Assembly (NCBI GenBank): GCA_014237465.1
Contig: JABZFM010000020.1
Coordinates: forward strand, 1-64,000
Direction: 5' to 3'
DNA: 64,000 nucleotides
Source of the DNA: Desulfobacteraceae bacterium
Lineage (GTDB): Bacteria > Desulfobacterota > Desulfobacteria > Desulfobacterales > Desulfosalsimonadaceae
The number at the start of each line of letters is the position of its first letter. Position 1 is the stretch's first letter. The position numbers and the translations under genes are program-made. The notes beneath the pieces were generated by a model, which saw only the letters and a program-made list of their open reading frames with translations, searched no databases and was not told the DNA's origin. Positions 1 to 8,498 of the stretch are shown here, piece after piece.

Positions 1-75
1 AGATATTGTGAATGATTTTCACGAATATCCATATCGTTGATATATTTCTAATGTGTAATGTTGATCCTTAAACAT

Positions 76-92
76 CGAGGCTGGAAGCCTCT
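76..92. repeat. Small REP-like hairpin
   Basis: A perfect 6-bp stem (GAGGCT / AGCCTC) with a GGA loop lies in the gene-poor first 420 bases. It resembles the palindromic core of bacterial REP sequences. Apart from this and the hairpin pair at 421-487, I see no gene, promoter or RNA in bases 1-600. Confidence 0.35.
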
Positions 93-420
93 CCCACAGA
101 ATTAAAACCTTAATGAAACTGATTTCCAAATGCGGTTACCCTGGCCCGGTACCGCAGGTGCTGTTATTAAGTCAGCAGATCTGATACACCCAAAAACACA
201 ATATTTTCATATCCATAAAATGTGCTGCTGAATACTTCTGATTAAGTTTAATGCTCTCGTAAAATGTACTGGGATGGCTAAGTTAAAAGTTTCATATACA
301 AGGCCATTGAACACATCAACCGTTCGTGTTATTTATTTTTCATTTATTAAAGCGATATCAAGAGCCGAAGTGTGTTCTCAAAAAGTTCGGGCCAAAATAT
401 GTCTGTTCACATGTAACTCA

Positions 421-487
421 ATGTAGCGGAAGGCTTTAGCCTTCCATAAGTCACTTACAAATGGAGATCTAAAGACCTCCGCTACAT
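421..487. repeat. Paired REP-like hairpins (BIME-like)
   Basis: Two palindromes face each other: GGAAGGC-TTTA-GCCTTCC on the left, and an imperfect GGAGATCT/AGACCTCC hairpin on the right. Each is preceded, on its own strand, by ATGTAGCGGA, so the unit begins and ends with GTAG/CTAC. A GTAG tetranucleotide followed by a hairpin is the hallmark of REPs mobilised by RAYT (Y1 single-strand) transposases, and two REPs in inverted orientation form a BIME. No RAYT gene is in the window. Confidence 0.55.
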
Positions 488-623
488 CGTTTTGCGATAA
501 ATATCGTAATGGCGGGCTTCATGCCCTCCTATCGAATTATTGCCCTGATTTATTGAGAAGTTACGAGCCGAATTTAATATTTTGATCAAACGAAAATTGA
601 TGACTTCGTAAAGAGGAATCCAT

Positions 624-1427
624 ATGAAAAACATTAGAATAATCCTGATCGCAATAATTGGAATTTTTTTAATCGCCTGCAGCACAGTTCCGATTACCGG
701 CCGACAGCAGCTCAATCTGCTGCCGCAGCAAACCATGCTTTCCATGAGCCTCCAGGCATACGACCAGTTTTTAATAGAGAATCAATTAAGTAAAAATCAG
801 GCCCAGACACAGATGGTTAAACGTGTGGGGGATAAAATTCAAAAGGCTGTTGAGCAGTATTTTAAACAAAATGACATGAGCAAAGAACTGTCAAATTATG
901 CCTGGGAATTTAACCTGGTTGAAAGCAATGATGTTAATGCGTGGTGCATGCCCGGCGGAAAAGTGGTCGTCTATACCGGCATCCTGCCGCTGACAAAAGA
1001 CGAAACCGGACTGGCGGTTGTGATGGGACATGAAATTGCCCATGCCGTCGCGCAGCATGGAAACGAGCGAATGAGCCAGGGATTGATCGCGCAAATGGGT
1101 GGTGTGGCTTTATCAACGGCCCTTGAAACCGAGCCGGAAACAACCCGGCAGCTCTGGATGGCTGTGTACGGCCTGGGCGCCCAGTATGGCTTAATGCTGC
1201 CGTACAGCCGGTTGCATGAGAATGAAGCTGACCATTTGGGCCTGATCTTCATGTCCATGGCCGGTTATAACCCGAACGCCGCGGTCGGTTTCTGGCAGCG
1301 GATGGCGGCTAAAAAAGGAGGGCAGTCGCCGCCAGAATTTTTAAGCACCCATCCGTCTGACACGAAACGCATACAAAACATTCAGTCACTGATACCCGAA
1401 GCCATGAAATATTATAAAAAACCTTAA
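624..1427 (+). CDS. M48 family zinc metalloprotease, lipoprotein
   Basis: A 267-aa periplasmic protease of the BepA/LoiP-like group that degrades or refolds damaged envelope proteins in other bacteria. The N-terminus is a lipoprotein signal with lipobox LIAC and lipidated Cys19. The zinc motif HEIAH is at residues 136-140, and the third ligand lies in the E199-x3-D203 motif. No transmembrane domains follow, unlike HtpX. The start is set by an AGAGGA Shine-Dalgarno 6 bases before ATG. It is a single-gene + strand unit converging on the minus-strand run. The exact subfamily cannot be told from sequence alone. Confidence 0.9.
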   Translation: MKNIRIILIAIIGIFLIACSTVPITGRQQLNLLPQQTMLSMSLQAYDQFLIENQLSKNQAQTQMVKRVGDKIQKAVEQYFKQNDMSKELSNYAWEFNLVESNDVNAWCMPGGKVVVYTGILPLTKDETGLAVVMGHEIAHAVAQHGNERMSQGLIAQMGGVALSTALETEPETTRQLWMAVYGLGAQYGLMLPYSRLHENEADHLGLIFMSMAGYNPNAAVGFWQRMAAKKGGQSPPEFLSTHPSDTKRIQNIQSLIPEAMKYYKKP

Positions 1428-1604
1428 AAAAATTAGTGACAAACTTACCTTTACTTCTGACAGGACGGAGTACCCCGATTTTTCCATAATGATATCCGGT
1501 GATATACAATAGCCTGAAGGACGGGTGTAAAAATCCAGGTTCCAAAGGACCGGATTTACCCGTTTCCCACGCATAGGGGAAAGATAACCGATCATCTGCG
1601 CTAC

Positions 1605-2342
1605 TCAATGAGTATGTGAAATGTGCTCAAACGCTCCATTTTTCAGAAAAAAGACGACCTGTTTTAATACTTCCGGATGTCTCATAATAAAAGAATGACT
1701 ACTCGGCACGACCAGAAAATCCGCCATTTCATCCAGCTTCGCACTTTCCACAGACACTTTGCCGTCATCTTCGCCGGGAATTAAGTACGAATAGAGGGGA
1801 TTTAATGAACTGCCTCCGGCAATCACCCCGATCTCTCCCGTGACCGATTTTAACTTATTGGGCAAGCTTTCCGGACCGGTTCCCAGGACCTGGCCCGCCG
1901 GGCCGTTAATCCATTCATAGATGAACAGGTCATAAAATTCATCCGCCAGTTCACTTCCCTTGTTCGGGGGACTAATCATGACGATGCGGCTGCCTTGTGG
2001 AAGAGAGTGATTCTGAAGATACTGGCGGGTGATAATGCCGCCCAATGAATGGGTGACAATATGGATTTTATCTGCTCCTTTTTGAATACATTGTTCCACC
2101 ATATCCGAAAGATACTTGTCGGCAAGGGTTTCAACCGTTTTGGTGGTGGACGGATACCCGGTATTAATTACCGAATAACCGTTTTCAGTAAGAAATTCTT
2201 CCAGTGGTTGCATGGATAACTCGCTGCGCCCCATGCCGTGCAAAAGAATGACATACTCTTTATTTTTCAACACCGGTTCATCTGATGCATTCAGATTCAA
2301 AGGGATTAACAGCATCCCGACCAACAAGAATACCCTTATCAT
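1605..2342 (-). CDS. Secreted alpha/beta hydrolase (lipase/PGAP1-like)
   Basis: A 245-aa hydrolase with the alpha/beta fold: an oxyanion-type HGMGRSE segment near residue 35, the nucleophile elbow THSLGG with Ser99, and candidate Asp (GEDDG) and His (SSHSF) residues in the C-terminal third. This fits esterases and triacylglycerol-lipase-like enzymes; the substrate is unknown. The chosen ATG gives a clean signal peptide (MIRVFLLVGMLLIPLNLNA). A longer frame starts with GTG at 2426, one base after the cyclase stop codon, but its extra 28 residues would bury the signal peptide. It is the last gene of the cyclase operon. Confidence 0.75.
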   Translation of the reverse strand: MIRVFLLVGMLLIPLNLNASDEPVLKNKEYVILLHGMGRSELSMQPLEEFLTENGYSVINTGYPSTTKTVETLADKYLSDMVEQCIQKGADKIHIVTHSLGGIITRQYLQNHSLPQGSRIVMISPPNKGSELADEFYDLFIYEWINGPAGQVLGTGPESLPNKLKSVTGEIGVIAGGSSLNPLYSYLIPGEDDGKVSVESAKLDEMADFLVVPSSHSFIMRHPEVLKQVVFFLKNGAFEHISHTH

Positions 2343-2427
2343 GGTCGGTAATGTATTAAGATTTTGTGATATGCATATCTTATCATCAGTCCGTATAATT
2401 TGTATAAGCACTTCTAAAGCATTCACT

Positions 2428-3504
2428 CTAATCTCTTAATACATTATAGCAGATGACAGGCTCCATTTTATTTTTGACATAAACCTCTCCCCTGCTTTCA
2501 ATATTGAATTCACCCTGATTTTCAAGAAATGTCTGTTCCCCGATGATGATCTCGCCGCCAATCGCCATTTCCTCCAACCGTGCGGCAACATTAACACAAT
2601 CACCGATAACCGTGTAATCCATCCTGTTTGATGACCCGATGTTTCCGATAATCGCATTGCCGGTATTGATACCGATACCGACTTCAAAAAGCTCCTGGTT
2701 GGTCTGGAGTCTTTTCTTCATCATTTCTTCGGTAGCTTCCTGCATCTCAATGGCAGTGCGTATTGCGTTTTCGGCTGGGTTCCCCGACGCTTCAACGAGT
2801 CCGAACACGGCGATCAGCTGGTCTCCGACGAATTTATCCAGCAGGCCATTATTTTTAAAAATAATATCAACCATAACGCTAAAATATTGATTCAACATCA
2901 AAACCACATTCTCAGCCGTCATATGCTCGGCAATTGTGGTAAATGAGCGGATATCCGCAAAAAGGCCAGTCACCTGGCGCCTTTCGGTATCAACCAGCCC
3001 ACCGCCTTTTAAATCAATCAATTTTTCAACCAAATTGTTGCCCACATATCGACTCAACCGGTTTCTGAGTTCTTCTTCCTGTTTTGTTTTCTGATAAGAT
3101 AAAGCCAGGTCCCGGGAATAAACCATCAGCTGTGTAGCCTGTTCCTGATTCTTGCGTTTCATCTTATCCAGCCTGCCTATCAGAGAATTAAAATGAGTCG
3201 CGATCTCATTTAACTCATGATCAGCCTGAATCTGGATCGGCTCACTTTTCTCGCCATTTTCAACCAGACGGGTTTCCCTGCTCAAATAGAATACGCTGTC
3301 AGCCGATCTTCGAATCAGGGAATAACCGGTAACCGTTGAAATCAAAATTAAGGGAAGATACAGAATAATTGTCTCAGAAGTAGTTATTTTCTCCTGTATA
3401 AACAAATATAAGAGTAAAAGATAAGGAATGACTGCCATTAACGACAGGGCAGCCAGCATCTTGCCTCCGATTGTATTATAATCACGACGATAAATATGTT
3501 TCAT
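2428..3504 (-). CDS. Membrane class III adenylate/guanylate cyclase
   Basis: 358 aa. Two hydrophobic segments (about residues 14-35 and 43-63) anchor it, followed by a HAMP-like linker, a coiled-coil stretch (about 110-150) and a cyclase homology domain (about 175-350). Seen in the domain: metal-binding FADIRSFT, DKFVGDQLIAVFG with the Lys and second Asp, and DYTVIGDCVNVAARLE with the transition-state Asn and Arg. The D-rich purine-recognition context favours ATP over GTP, so cAMP is the likely product. No extracellular sensor domain is present. It starts 6 bases after the PilZ gene, so the two are probably co-translated. Confidence 0.9.
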   Translation of the reverse strand: MKHIYRRDYNTIGGKMLAALSLMAVIPYLLLLYLFIQEKITTSETIILYLPLILISTVTGYSLIRRSADSVFYLSRETRLVENGEKSEPIQIQADHELNEIATHFNSLIGRLDKMKRKNQEQATQLMVYSRDLALSYQKTKQEEELRNRLSRYVGNNLVEKLIDLKGGGLVDTERRQVTGLFADIRSFTTIAEHMTAENVVLMLNQYFSVMVDIIFKNNGLLDKFVGDQLIAVFGLVEASGNPAENAIRTAIEMQEATEEMMKKRLQTNQELFEVGIGINTGNAIIGNIGSSNRMDYTVIGDCVNVAARLEEMAIGGEIIIGEQTFLENQGEFNIESRGEVYVKNKMEPVICYNVLRD

Positions 3505-3510
3505 AGCAAA

Positions 3511-3948
3511 TTAACGGAAAAAAGAATTATCTATTCTTTCAAATTCAAAAGGCGTGTGAAATTTTACAGCAATACCTGTTTTGGTATCTGCTTCTTCCAG
3601 GTCATTTAATTCTATCTGATGAATACGAACAACAGATGCCTCAGTTTTAATACAAGCACGGACGTCTTCCGTACCAGCTAAAAAAATATCCAGTTTCAAT
3701 AGCTGTCCCGGATAATATCTCTCCGGTAAGCGTGAAATAAACATGGCTCCGCCGCCGGATACATCATGCAGTTCACTTCTTTCACTGTCTTGATGTTCAT
3801 CACTGTCAATAACAGAGGCAATAACTTCAAATTCGATGGAAAAACGATTAAAGGATCTTTGATATGATTTCTGATCTGGCGGGGCTTCATGTTTTTGGCC
3901 GGAAGACCGATTAAAAAATTTAAGAAGGCATTTAAAGGTGAGATCCAT
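3511..3948 (-). CDS. PilZ domain protein (c-di-GMP receptor)
   Basis: 145 aa. The PilZ signature is visible as an Arg-containing motif (RSFNRF, about residues 31-36) followed by the DxSxxG motif in HDVSGGGAMF (about residue 70), with beta strands typical of the fold after it. Many PilZ proteins bind cyclic di-GMP and change a partner's activity. The one-domain layout, next to a cyclase and near a PilB-type ATPase, suggests an adaptor controlling envelope or pilus output; that role is inferred. The Shine-Dalgarno before ATG is weak. Confidence 0.82.
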   Translation of the reverse strand: MDLTFKCLLKFFNRSSGQKHEAPPDQKSYQRSFNRFSIEFEVIASVIDSDEHQDSERSELHDVSGGGAMFISRLPERYYPGQLLKLDIFLAGTEDVRACIKTEASVVRIHQIELNDLEEADTKTGIAVKFHTPFEFERIDNSFFR

Positions 3949-4113
3949 TTGATATATTTACAGTTCCTAAATTGATTCAACCCGTTGATTAAACTTATTT
4001 TTAAAAACAATCACAATCTTTGGGGCCAGTTCATGCAATACAATGAAAATGAAATGATTTTTCAAATTGACAGAATATGTTGTTAGACTCAAAAAAAATC
4101 TTACTTCAACCTT

Positions 4114-4267
4114 GATGGCTTCGTAAAAAGTCCAACTTCTGCGTTGCGCTGCATCCTTCGTTTTTTCAAAGTACGATAAGTACGAATCATCACTCAGGAT
4201 TTGCGCGCCTTGAATTTGGAGCTTTTTTCTTTGCCATCGAAATTTGACTTTTTTACGAATTTGTCAA
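4114..4267 (+). repeat. Interspersed MITE-like repeat, copy A
   Basis: About 150 bp. It begins GATGGCTTCGTAAAAAGTCC and ends with GACTTTTTTACGAATTTGTCA, so the ends are imperfect inverted repeats. The internal block has a GTACGATAAGTACGAATCATC segment shared with the copies at 11444, 20119 and 43401. It contains no coding capacity and lies in the gap between the PilZ gene and the PilB-like gene. Near-identical to copy D at 43401. The rest of the 3949-4281 gap is AT-rich with no recognisable gene. Confidence 0.85.
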
Positions 4268-4281
4268 CAACCTTGACAACC

Positions 4282-6669
4282 TTAACTGATGCAAACCCTC
4301 CTGACCTCAACCATATCCGAATACCCTGCAAAAACCTTCATGATTCCATCCTGCATGAGGGTTGTCATGCCTTGTTCGTTGGCTTTGATAAACAGCTCTT
4401 CCGCACTGGCCTGTTTTTTGATCATTCGTTTGATGTCAGCTGTTCCTTCCATGAGTTCATGGATTCCCAATCGGCCTTTATACCCGGTACCACTACACTG
4501 ATCACATCCGACCGGCGCATATATTTTTAAGTCTGATGAAAATTTTATCCCGGTCTTTTTAAAATCTTTTTCTCCGTAATCGTTTACAATATCATCAAAC
4601 TCTTCCTGGCTCGGTGAATAAGCTTTCCGACAATTCTTGCATAATCGGCGCAGCAGACGTTGCGCCAGCACTGCAAGGAATGCATCAGAAAAATTTAATG
4701 GATTCAGCCCCATATCCAAAAGACGGGTAACAGTTTCCGGGGCACTGTTGGTATGAAGTGTTGAGAAAACCAGATGGCCGGTCAACGAGGCTTCGACGCC
4801 GATAGAGGCTGTCTCGTAGTCACGCATCTCACCAACCATTATCACATCAGGGTCCGCTCTTAAAAAAGCACGCATAATTCTGGCAAAATCCAGGCCGATC
4901 TTGTTCTTAATCTCAACCTGCCGCAACCCGAGCTGAGAGATTTCAACAGGATCTTCAGCTGTCCAGATTTTACGTTCCGGCGTGTTAATCTGGTGCAGAG
5001 CTGAATGAAGGGTCGTTGTTTTACCGGACCCGGTGGGGCCAACAACAAGAACCAGGCCGTAGGGCTTGGCAATTGCTTTTAATAAAACGTTAATATTCCT
5101 TTCAGTAAGGGTCAAATCTTCCAGCTTCATCGCGCCGCTGGTTGCCAGAATTCTCATGACAACGTCTTCCTGACTGTCGGCTGTGGGCAAAGTAGCAACC
5201 CGCAATTCAAAAGTCGGAATCCCTTTACGTTTAAACTTGATTTTTCCATCCTGGGGAAGACGTTTTTCAGCGATATCAAGATTTGACATAATTTTAATTC
5301 TGGATAGTATCGCTTGTGCAAAGGAATTCGGAACTTCAAGAAAATCCTGACAGACCCCGTCTATCCTGAAACGTATCTTTGTCCGTTTTGCGATGGTAGA
5401 CGGTTCTATGTGTATATCAGATGCATCTTTACGATATGCCGTAATCAATATCTGATCTACCAGCTGAACAACTTTTCCGGATGCTTCATTAAAAGATTCA
5501 TCAAAATCATCTTCCTCATCATCCACCTCCTCAAATGCGATATCCGGCATTTGATCAAATTCATCAACCGAAGACGAATCCCTGGCTGCCGTTTTATGGC
5601 TCTTACCTTGTGCAAAAAAACGGTTAATGATTTCTACAATGTCTTCTTTAATGCCAACTGAAAAAACAAACTTGTTTGTATTGAAAAGGGCCTTGGCATG
5701 GTCCAGTTTGCTGAGGTCCTTTGGGTCATCAATCAGAATCTCAATATGACCGATTTCCCAATGCAGCGGTACCCAGACATCTTGAATCAGAAAAGGTTTT
5801 TTCAAATTGCTGATCAATTCATAAGGCACTTCCATTTTGGAATCAAATGTTTTAAACGGGCAATTATAATAAGCTGACAGAGACTTTCCAATATCCTCTT
5901 TTGATGTCTTAAATTGTTCCATCAAAACAGCTTCAACACTTTTTTTCATTTTCTTGGACAGGGCCAATGCCTTCTGAAGCTGGTCCGTATCAACGATTTT
6001 GTTCCGCAACAGATAATCATATCGTGAGTCAAACCGTTTATCCGGCTGAACTGACTCAATTTTTTCTCTAATTTGAGGATAAATCGGGTCAATTTTTTGA
6101 ACCGACTCATAACTCTTAACGGCCAGTTCCTTATAGTGCCGTTTATCCAATCCAACACCGAGCATAAAATAAATAGAGGCCCTTGCCTTATCATCCAGAT
6201 TATTTTCTTGAAGAATCGTTTCTACTTCCTGAACAACATCAGACGGGCTGTTAACAGCCAGACTACACTCCAGAAAATCATTAAAAAAATCATCTATTAA
6301 AAAATCTGTCTGAAATAATTTTTTATATTCTGAAACAGCTTCCTTGTATAATCCAAGTTCCTTAAAAGCAGTGGCACTGTCACAGATCTCAGGACCGCTT
6401 TCTCCTAGGGAAAGCCCAGTTTTTATATGGGAAACATCTTCGGTTGACAGGTTATACGGGGTTTGCCTGTCTTTGTCTTCAATCTCCTTACCGAGTTCAT
6501 CAATCTTGAGCTTTATCCTTTGAAGGAGTTCTTCATCCGGTTCAGCATCTCCGGCTAAAATATCTTTATACAATTCCAGCGCTTCATCATAAAGCCCATG
6601 CGTTTCATAGGCTTCGGCTGATTTAATTTTAGCTTGACAATCCTCAGTTGTTGTTTGGACATTTCCCAT
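4282..6669 (-). CDS. TPR-like/MshEN/PilB-GspE secretion-motor ATPase
   Basis: 795 aa from the ATG chosen here (GGGAG Shine-Dalgarno 8 bases upstream); a GTG start at 6714 would add 15 residues without a ribosome site. Residues about 5-205 are helical TPR-like repeats, about 215-330 an MshEN (GspE_N) domain, then a very acidic linker (369-395) and a PilB/GspE hexameric ATPase. Walker A GPTGSGKT is at 544-551; the Walker B region is DPDVIMVGEMRD; a CxxC...CxxC zinc site (CKNC, CDQC) precedes RLGIHELM. Such ATPases power type IV pilus extension or type II secretion. No pilin, PilC or secretin gene lies nearby, so its machine is elsewhere. The TPR-like head is unusual. Confidence 0.9.
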   Translation of the reverse strand: MGNVQTTTEDCQAKIKSAEAYETHGLYDEALELYKDILAGDAEPDEELLQRIKLKIDELGKEIEDKDRQTPYNLSTEDVSHIKTGLSLGESGPEICDSATAFKELGLYKEAVSEYKKLFQTDFLIDDFFNDFLECSLAVNSPSDVVQEVETILQENNLDDKARASIYFMLGVGLDKRHYKELAVKSYESVQKIDPIYPQIREKIESVQPDKRFDSRYDYLLRNKIVDTDQLQKALALSKKMKKSVEAVLMEQFKTSKEDIGKSLSAYYNCPFKTFDSKMEVPYELISNLKKPFLIQDVWVPLHWEIGHIEILIDDPKDLSKLDHAKALFNTNKFVFSVGIKEDIVEIINRFFAQGKSHKTAARDSSSVDEFDQMPDIAFEEVDDEEDDFDESFNEASGKVVQLVDQILITAYRKDASDIHIEPSTIAKRTKIRFRIDGVCQDFLEVPNSFAQAILSRIKIMSNLDIAEKRLPQDGKIKFKRKGIPTFELRVATLPTADSQEDVVMRILATSGAMKLEDLTLTERNINVLLKAIAKPYGLVLVVGPTGSGKTTTLHSALHQINTPERKIWTAEDPVEISQLGLRQVEIKNKIGLDFARIMRAFLRADPDVIMVGEMRDYETASIGVEASLTGHLVFSTLHTNSAPETVTRLLDMGLNPLNFSDAFLAVLAQRLLRRLCKNCRKAYSPSQEEFDDIVNDYGEKDFKKTGIKFSSDLKIYAPVGCDQCSGTGYKGRLGIHELMEGTADIKRMIKKQASAEELFIKANEQGMTTLMQDGIMKVFAGYSDMVEVRRVCIS

Positions 6670-6868
6670 AATCACGGCTCCCGGCCAATCTTTATTGTTT
6701 GTAGCCCTCTTCACAAAACCGGCAGAACTTTATTTATCAGACAAAGATACTAAGAAAAATATTAAGAAACTGTTCTGTATATCAGACGGAATGAATTTAA
6801 AAATATAAACAAATTAATGTGCGGCAAACTATACGTGCATATTCAATTTTTAATTAAAAAAGATGTCT

Positions 6869-7237
6869 TTAAAATATCTTTTTTCTCAGGATTTTACCGA
6901 TTCGTTTACTGGCCGGCTGAATTTTTGTCAGCAAAGGAAGCAAAATCTCACAATTGAGACGCACCAAAGAGATTGGCGCATTATCACCAATGATAACAAT
7001 CAGAAATCCGGTCTCGCTTTTTTTTATATAAAACCGTGCGCTGTCATAAATCAATTCAGCGTCTTTAATACTGCCCATCTCAATGGTAAAAGGCTCCCAA
7101 TTAACCTGAGAAAGCTTTTCCTCCTCATCCCTGAAGTCAGAAGAAAACTTACTCAGCATCACGCCGCCCTCATTAGAAACAACCATCAGACCGTGTACAC
7201 CTTCTATCCCCATCACATCTTTGAATATATCTTTCAT
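6869..7237 (-). CDS. Roadblock/LC7 domain protein
   Basis: 122 aa, the length of a single roadblock/LC7 domain. The N-terminal GVHGLMVVSNEGGVMLSKF and the C-terminal alternating strand-helix pattern fit the MglB/roadblock fold, which forms homodimers that bind small Ras-like GTPases as GAPs or adaptors. It is diverged from the other roadblock protein at 13175. It lies between the PATAN response regulator and the PilB-like ATPase, suggesting a scaffold linking the GTPase to the motor. The family call is by pattern, not search. Confidence 0.65.
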   Translation of the reverse strand: MKDIFKDVMGIEGVHGLMVVSNEGGVMLSKFSSDFRDEEEKLSQVNWEPFTIEMGSIKDAELIYDSARFYIKKSETGFLIVIIGDNAPISLVRLNCEILLPLLTKIQPASKRIGKILRKKIF

Positions 7238-7299
7238 TGCGTTATCCGAGCTGGTTTTTCATATTAATAATATCATGTATAAATTAATTTATAAATTTT

Positions 7300-8433
7300 T
7301 TACCCCAGAACATCAATAATACGATCCCAGGGTGAATCAGATGAAATTGATATCGCTGTTGTTTCCTCGCCAGGGAGAATGATGAACTGCTCTTCCTTTT
7401 CCCGGTTGACGTATAAGACATTCAACCGGCCACAATTAAAGGCATTTCCAATATTTGAAGCCTGATCAATCAGTCCGTCCCAGCTCTGGTCATGGTAAAT
7501 GTCTAATACACCGCTCCTACTTCCAATGGAATTATTAATTTTCATACGAATGGTATCAATCGGAGACAGCTTTGATATTTCAGCTTCTTTTTTTGCCGGT
7601 CTTACTTTTGCAATGGTTTTAGGCTTTTCAGTTGGTATTTCACGGACAACCGGTTCAGGTTTCGCGCCTGCCGATTCCGGTTCTGCTTCCGGGACCGGCG
7701 AATCCAAAAGGATTTCGCCATTACCGGCCTCTTCTTCCATTTCAATTGCTTCAGCCAGCTCGTCTTTCATACGCATGGCATCCAATAAAATGGCTTGAAG
7801 ATCGCCTTGAATAATCTTTTCCTGAAATACACAGTCATGTTCAATTGACAATGAGACATTGGACCAGGACAATATTTCATAGGCAGAATCTTTTCCCTGT
7901 TTATCTCCAAACCGGGCATTCATCAATTCACCATTTCTAAAAAACAGTACGCCGCCCCTGCCTCCTTTCTTATCGACTATCCGCAAAGTACTCGTCTGCT
8001 GTTCCATTTCAATGAGCTGCAGAAAAGTTTCCAAAGTCACGTTGTGAAGGCTCCCGCCTTCCGCTTTCTTATTTAAGGTTTTCGTTATTTCACCAAACAA
8101 TTCAATGGCGGTAAACGGTTTTCTTAAATAACCGACGGCACCGCTTTTAATAACCACGTCCTTTGTCTTTGGCTTATCATAAGAGGTCATCATGTAAACA
8201 GGAATATCCGGAAATTTCTTCAATATGCTGGACAGCAATTCAAAACCGTCCATTCCCGGCATTCTTAAATCAGAAACCACAAATGACACATATGTCTTTG
8301 TTAATAAATCTAAAGCTGAGTTTCCAGACTCGGCGGTTAATACATTAAATGACTCTGAAAATCCCTCAAGATCTTTCTGAATCAAGCGCAGAAATGCCTG
8401 GTCATCATCAACGATTAAAACATTGGGTCTCAT
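7300..8433 (-). CDS. Response regulator with PATAN (DUF4388) domain
   Basis: 377 aa. Residues 1-120 are a CheY-like receiver: acidic pair D10/D11, phospho-acceptor D55, Thr about 83 and the conserved Lys of LRKPF about 105. Residues about 130-215 match the PATAN/DUF4388 pattern (GSLHNVTLETFLQLIEMEQ then GGVLFFRNGELMNARFG). A Pro/Glu-rich linker (about 240-285) joins a roughly 85-residue C-terminal domain of unknown type. There is no DNA-binding output domain. In cyanobacteria PATAN response regulators contact the pilus ATPase PilB1; a PilB-type ATPase is encoded two genes downstream here. The start has an AAAGGA ribosome site. Confidence 0.85.
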   Translation of the reverse strand: MRPNVLIVDDDQAFLRLIQKDLEGFSESFNVLTAESGNSALDLLTKTYVSFVVSDLRMPGMDGFELLSSILKKFPDIPVYMMTSYDKPKTKDVVIKSGAVGYLRKPFTAIELFGEITKTLNKKAEGGSLHNVTLETFLQLIEMEQQTSTLRIVDKKGGRGGVLFFRNGELMNARFGDKQGKDSAYEILSWSNVSLSIEHDCVFQEKIIQGDLQAILLDAMRMKDELAEAIEMEEEAGNGEILLDSPVPEAEPESAGAKPEPVVREIPTEKPKTIAKVRPAKKEAEISKLSPIDTIRMKINNSIGSRSGVLDIYHDQSWDGLIDQASNIGNAFNCGRLNVLYVNREKEEQFIILPGEETTAISISSDSPWDRIIDVLG

Positions 8434-8498
8434 TTTCTATTCCTTTGTTCTACAAAAGATGACATTTGAAATCATCTGAACACTAACATGTATATATG

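Noticed and set aside
131-232. 33-aa frame in the first gap
   Set aside because: No ribosome site and no protein-like character.
599-613. Repeat-family end before the M48 gene
   Set aside because: Only 15 bases with mismatches; too little to call a copy.
482-745. Minus-strand frame of 87 aa across the M48 start
   Set aside because: It overlaps the start of a well-supported + strand gene and its translation matches nothing.
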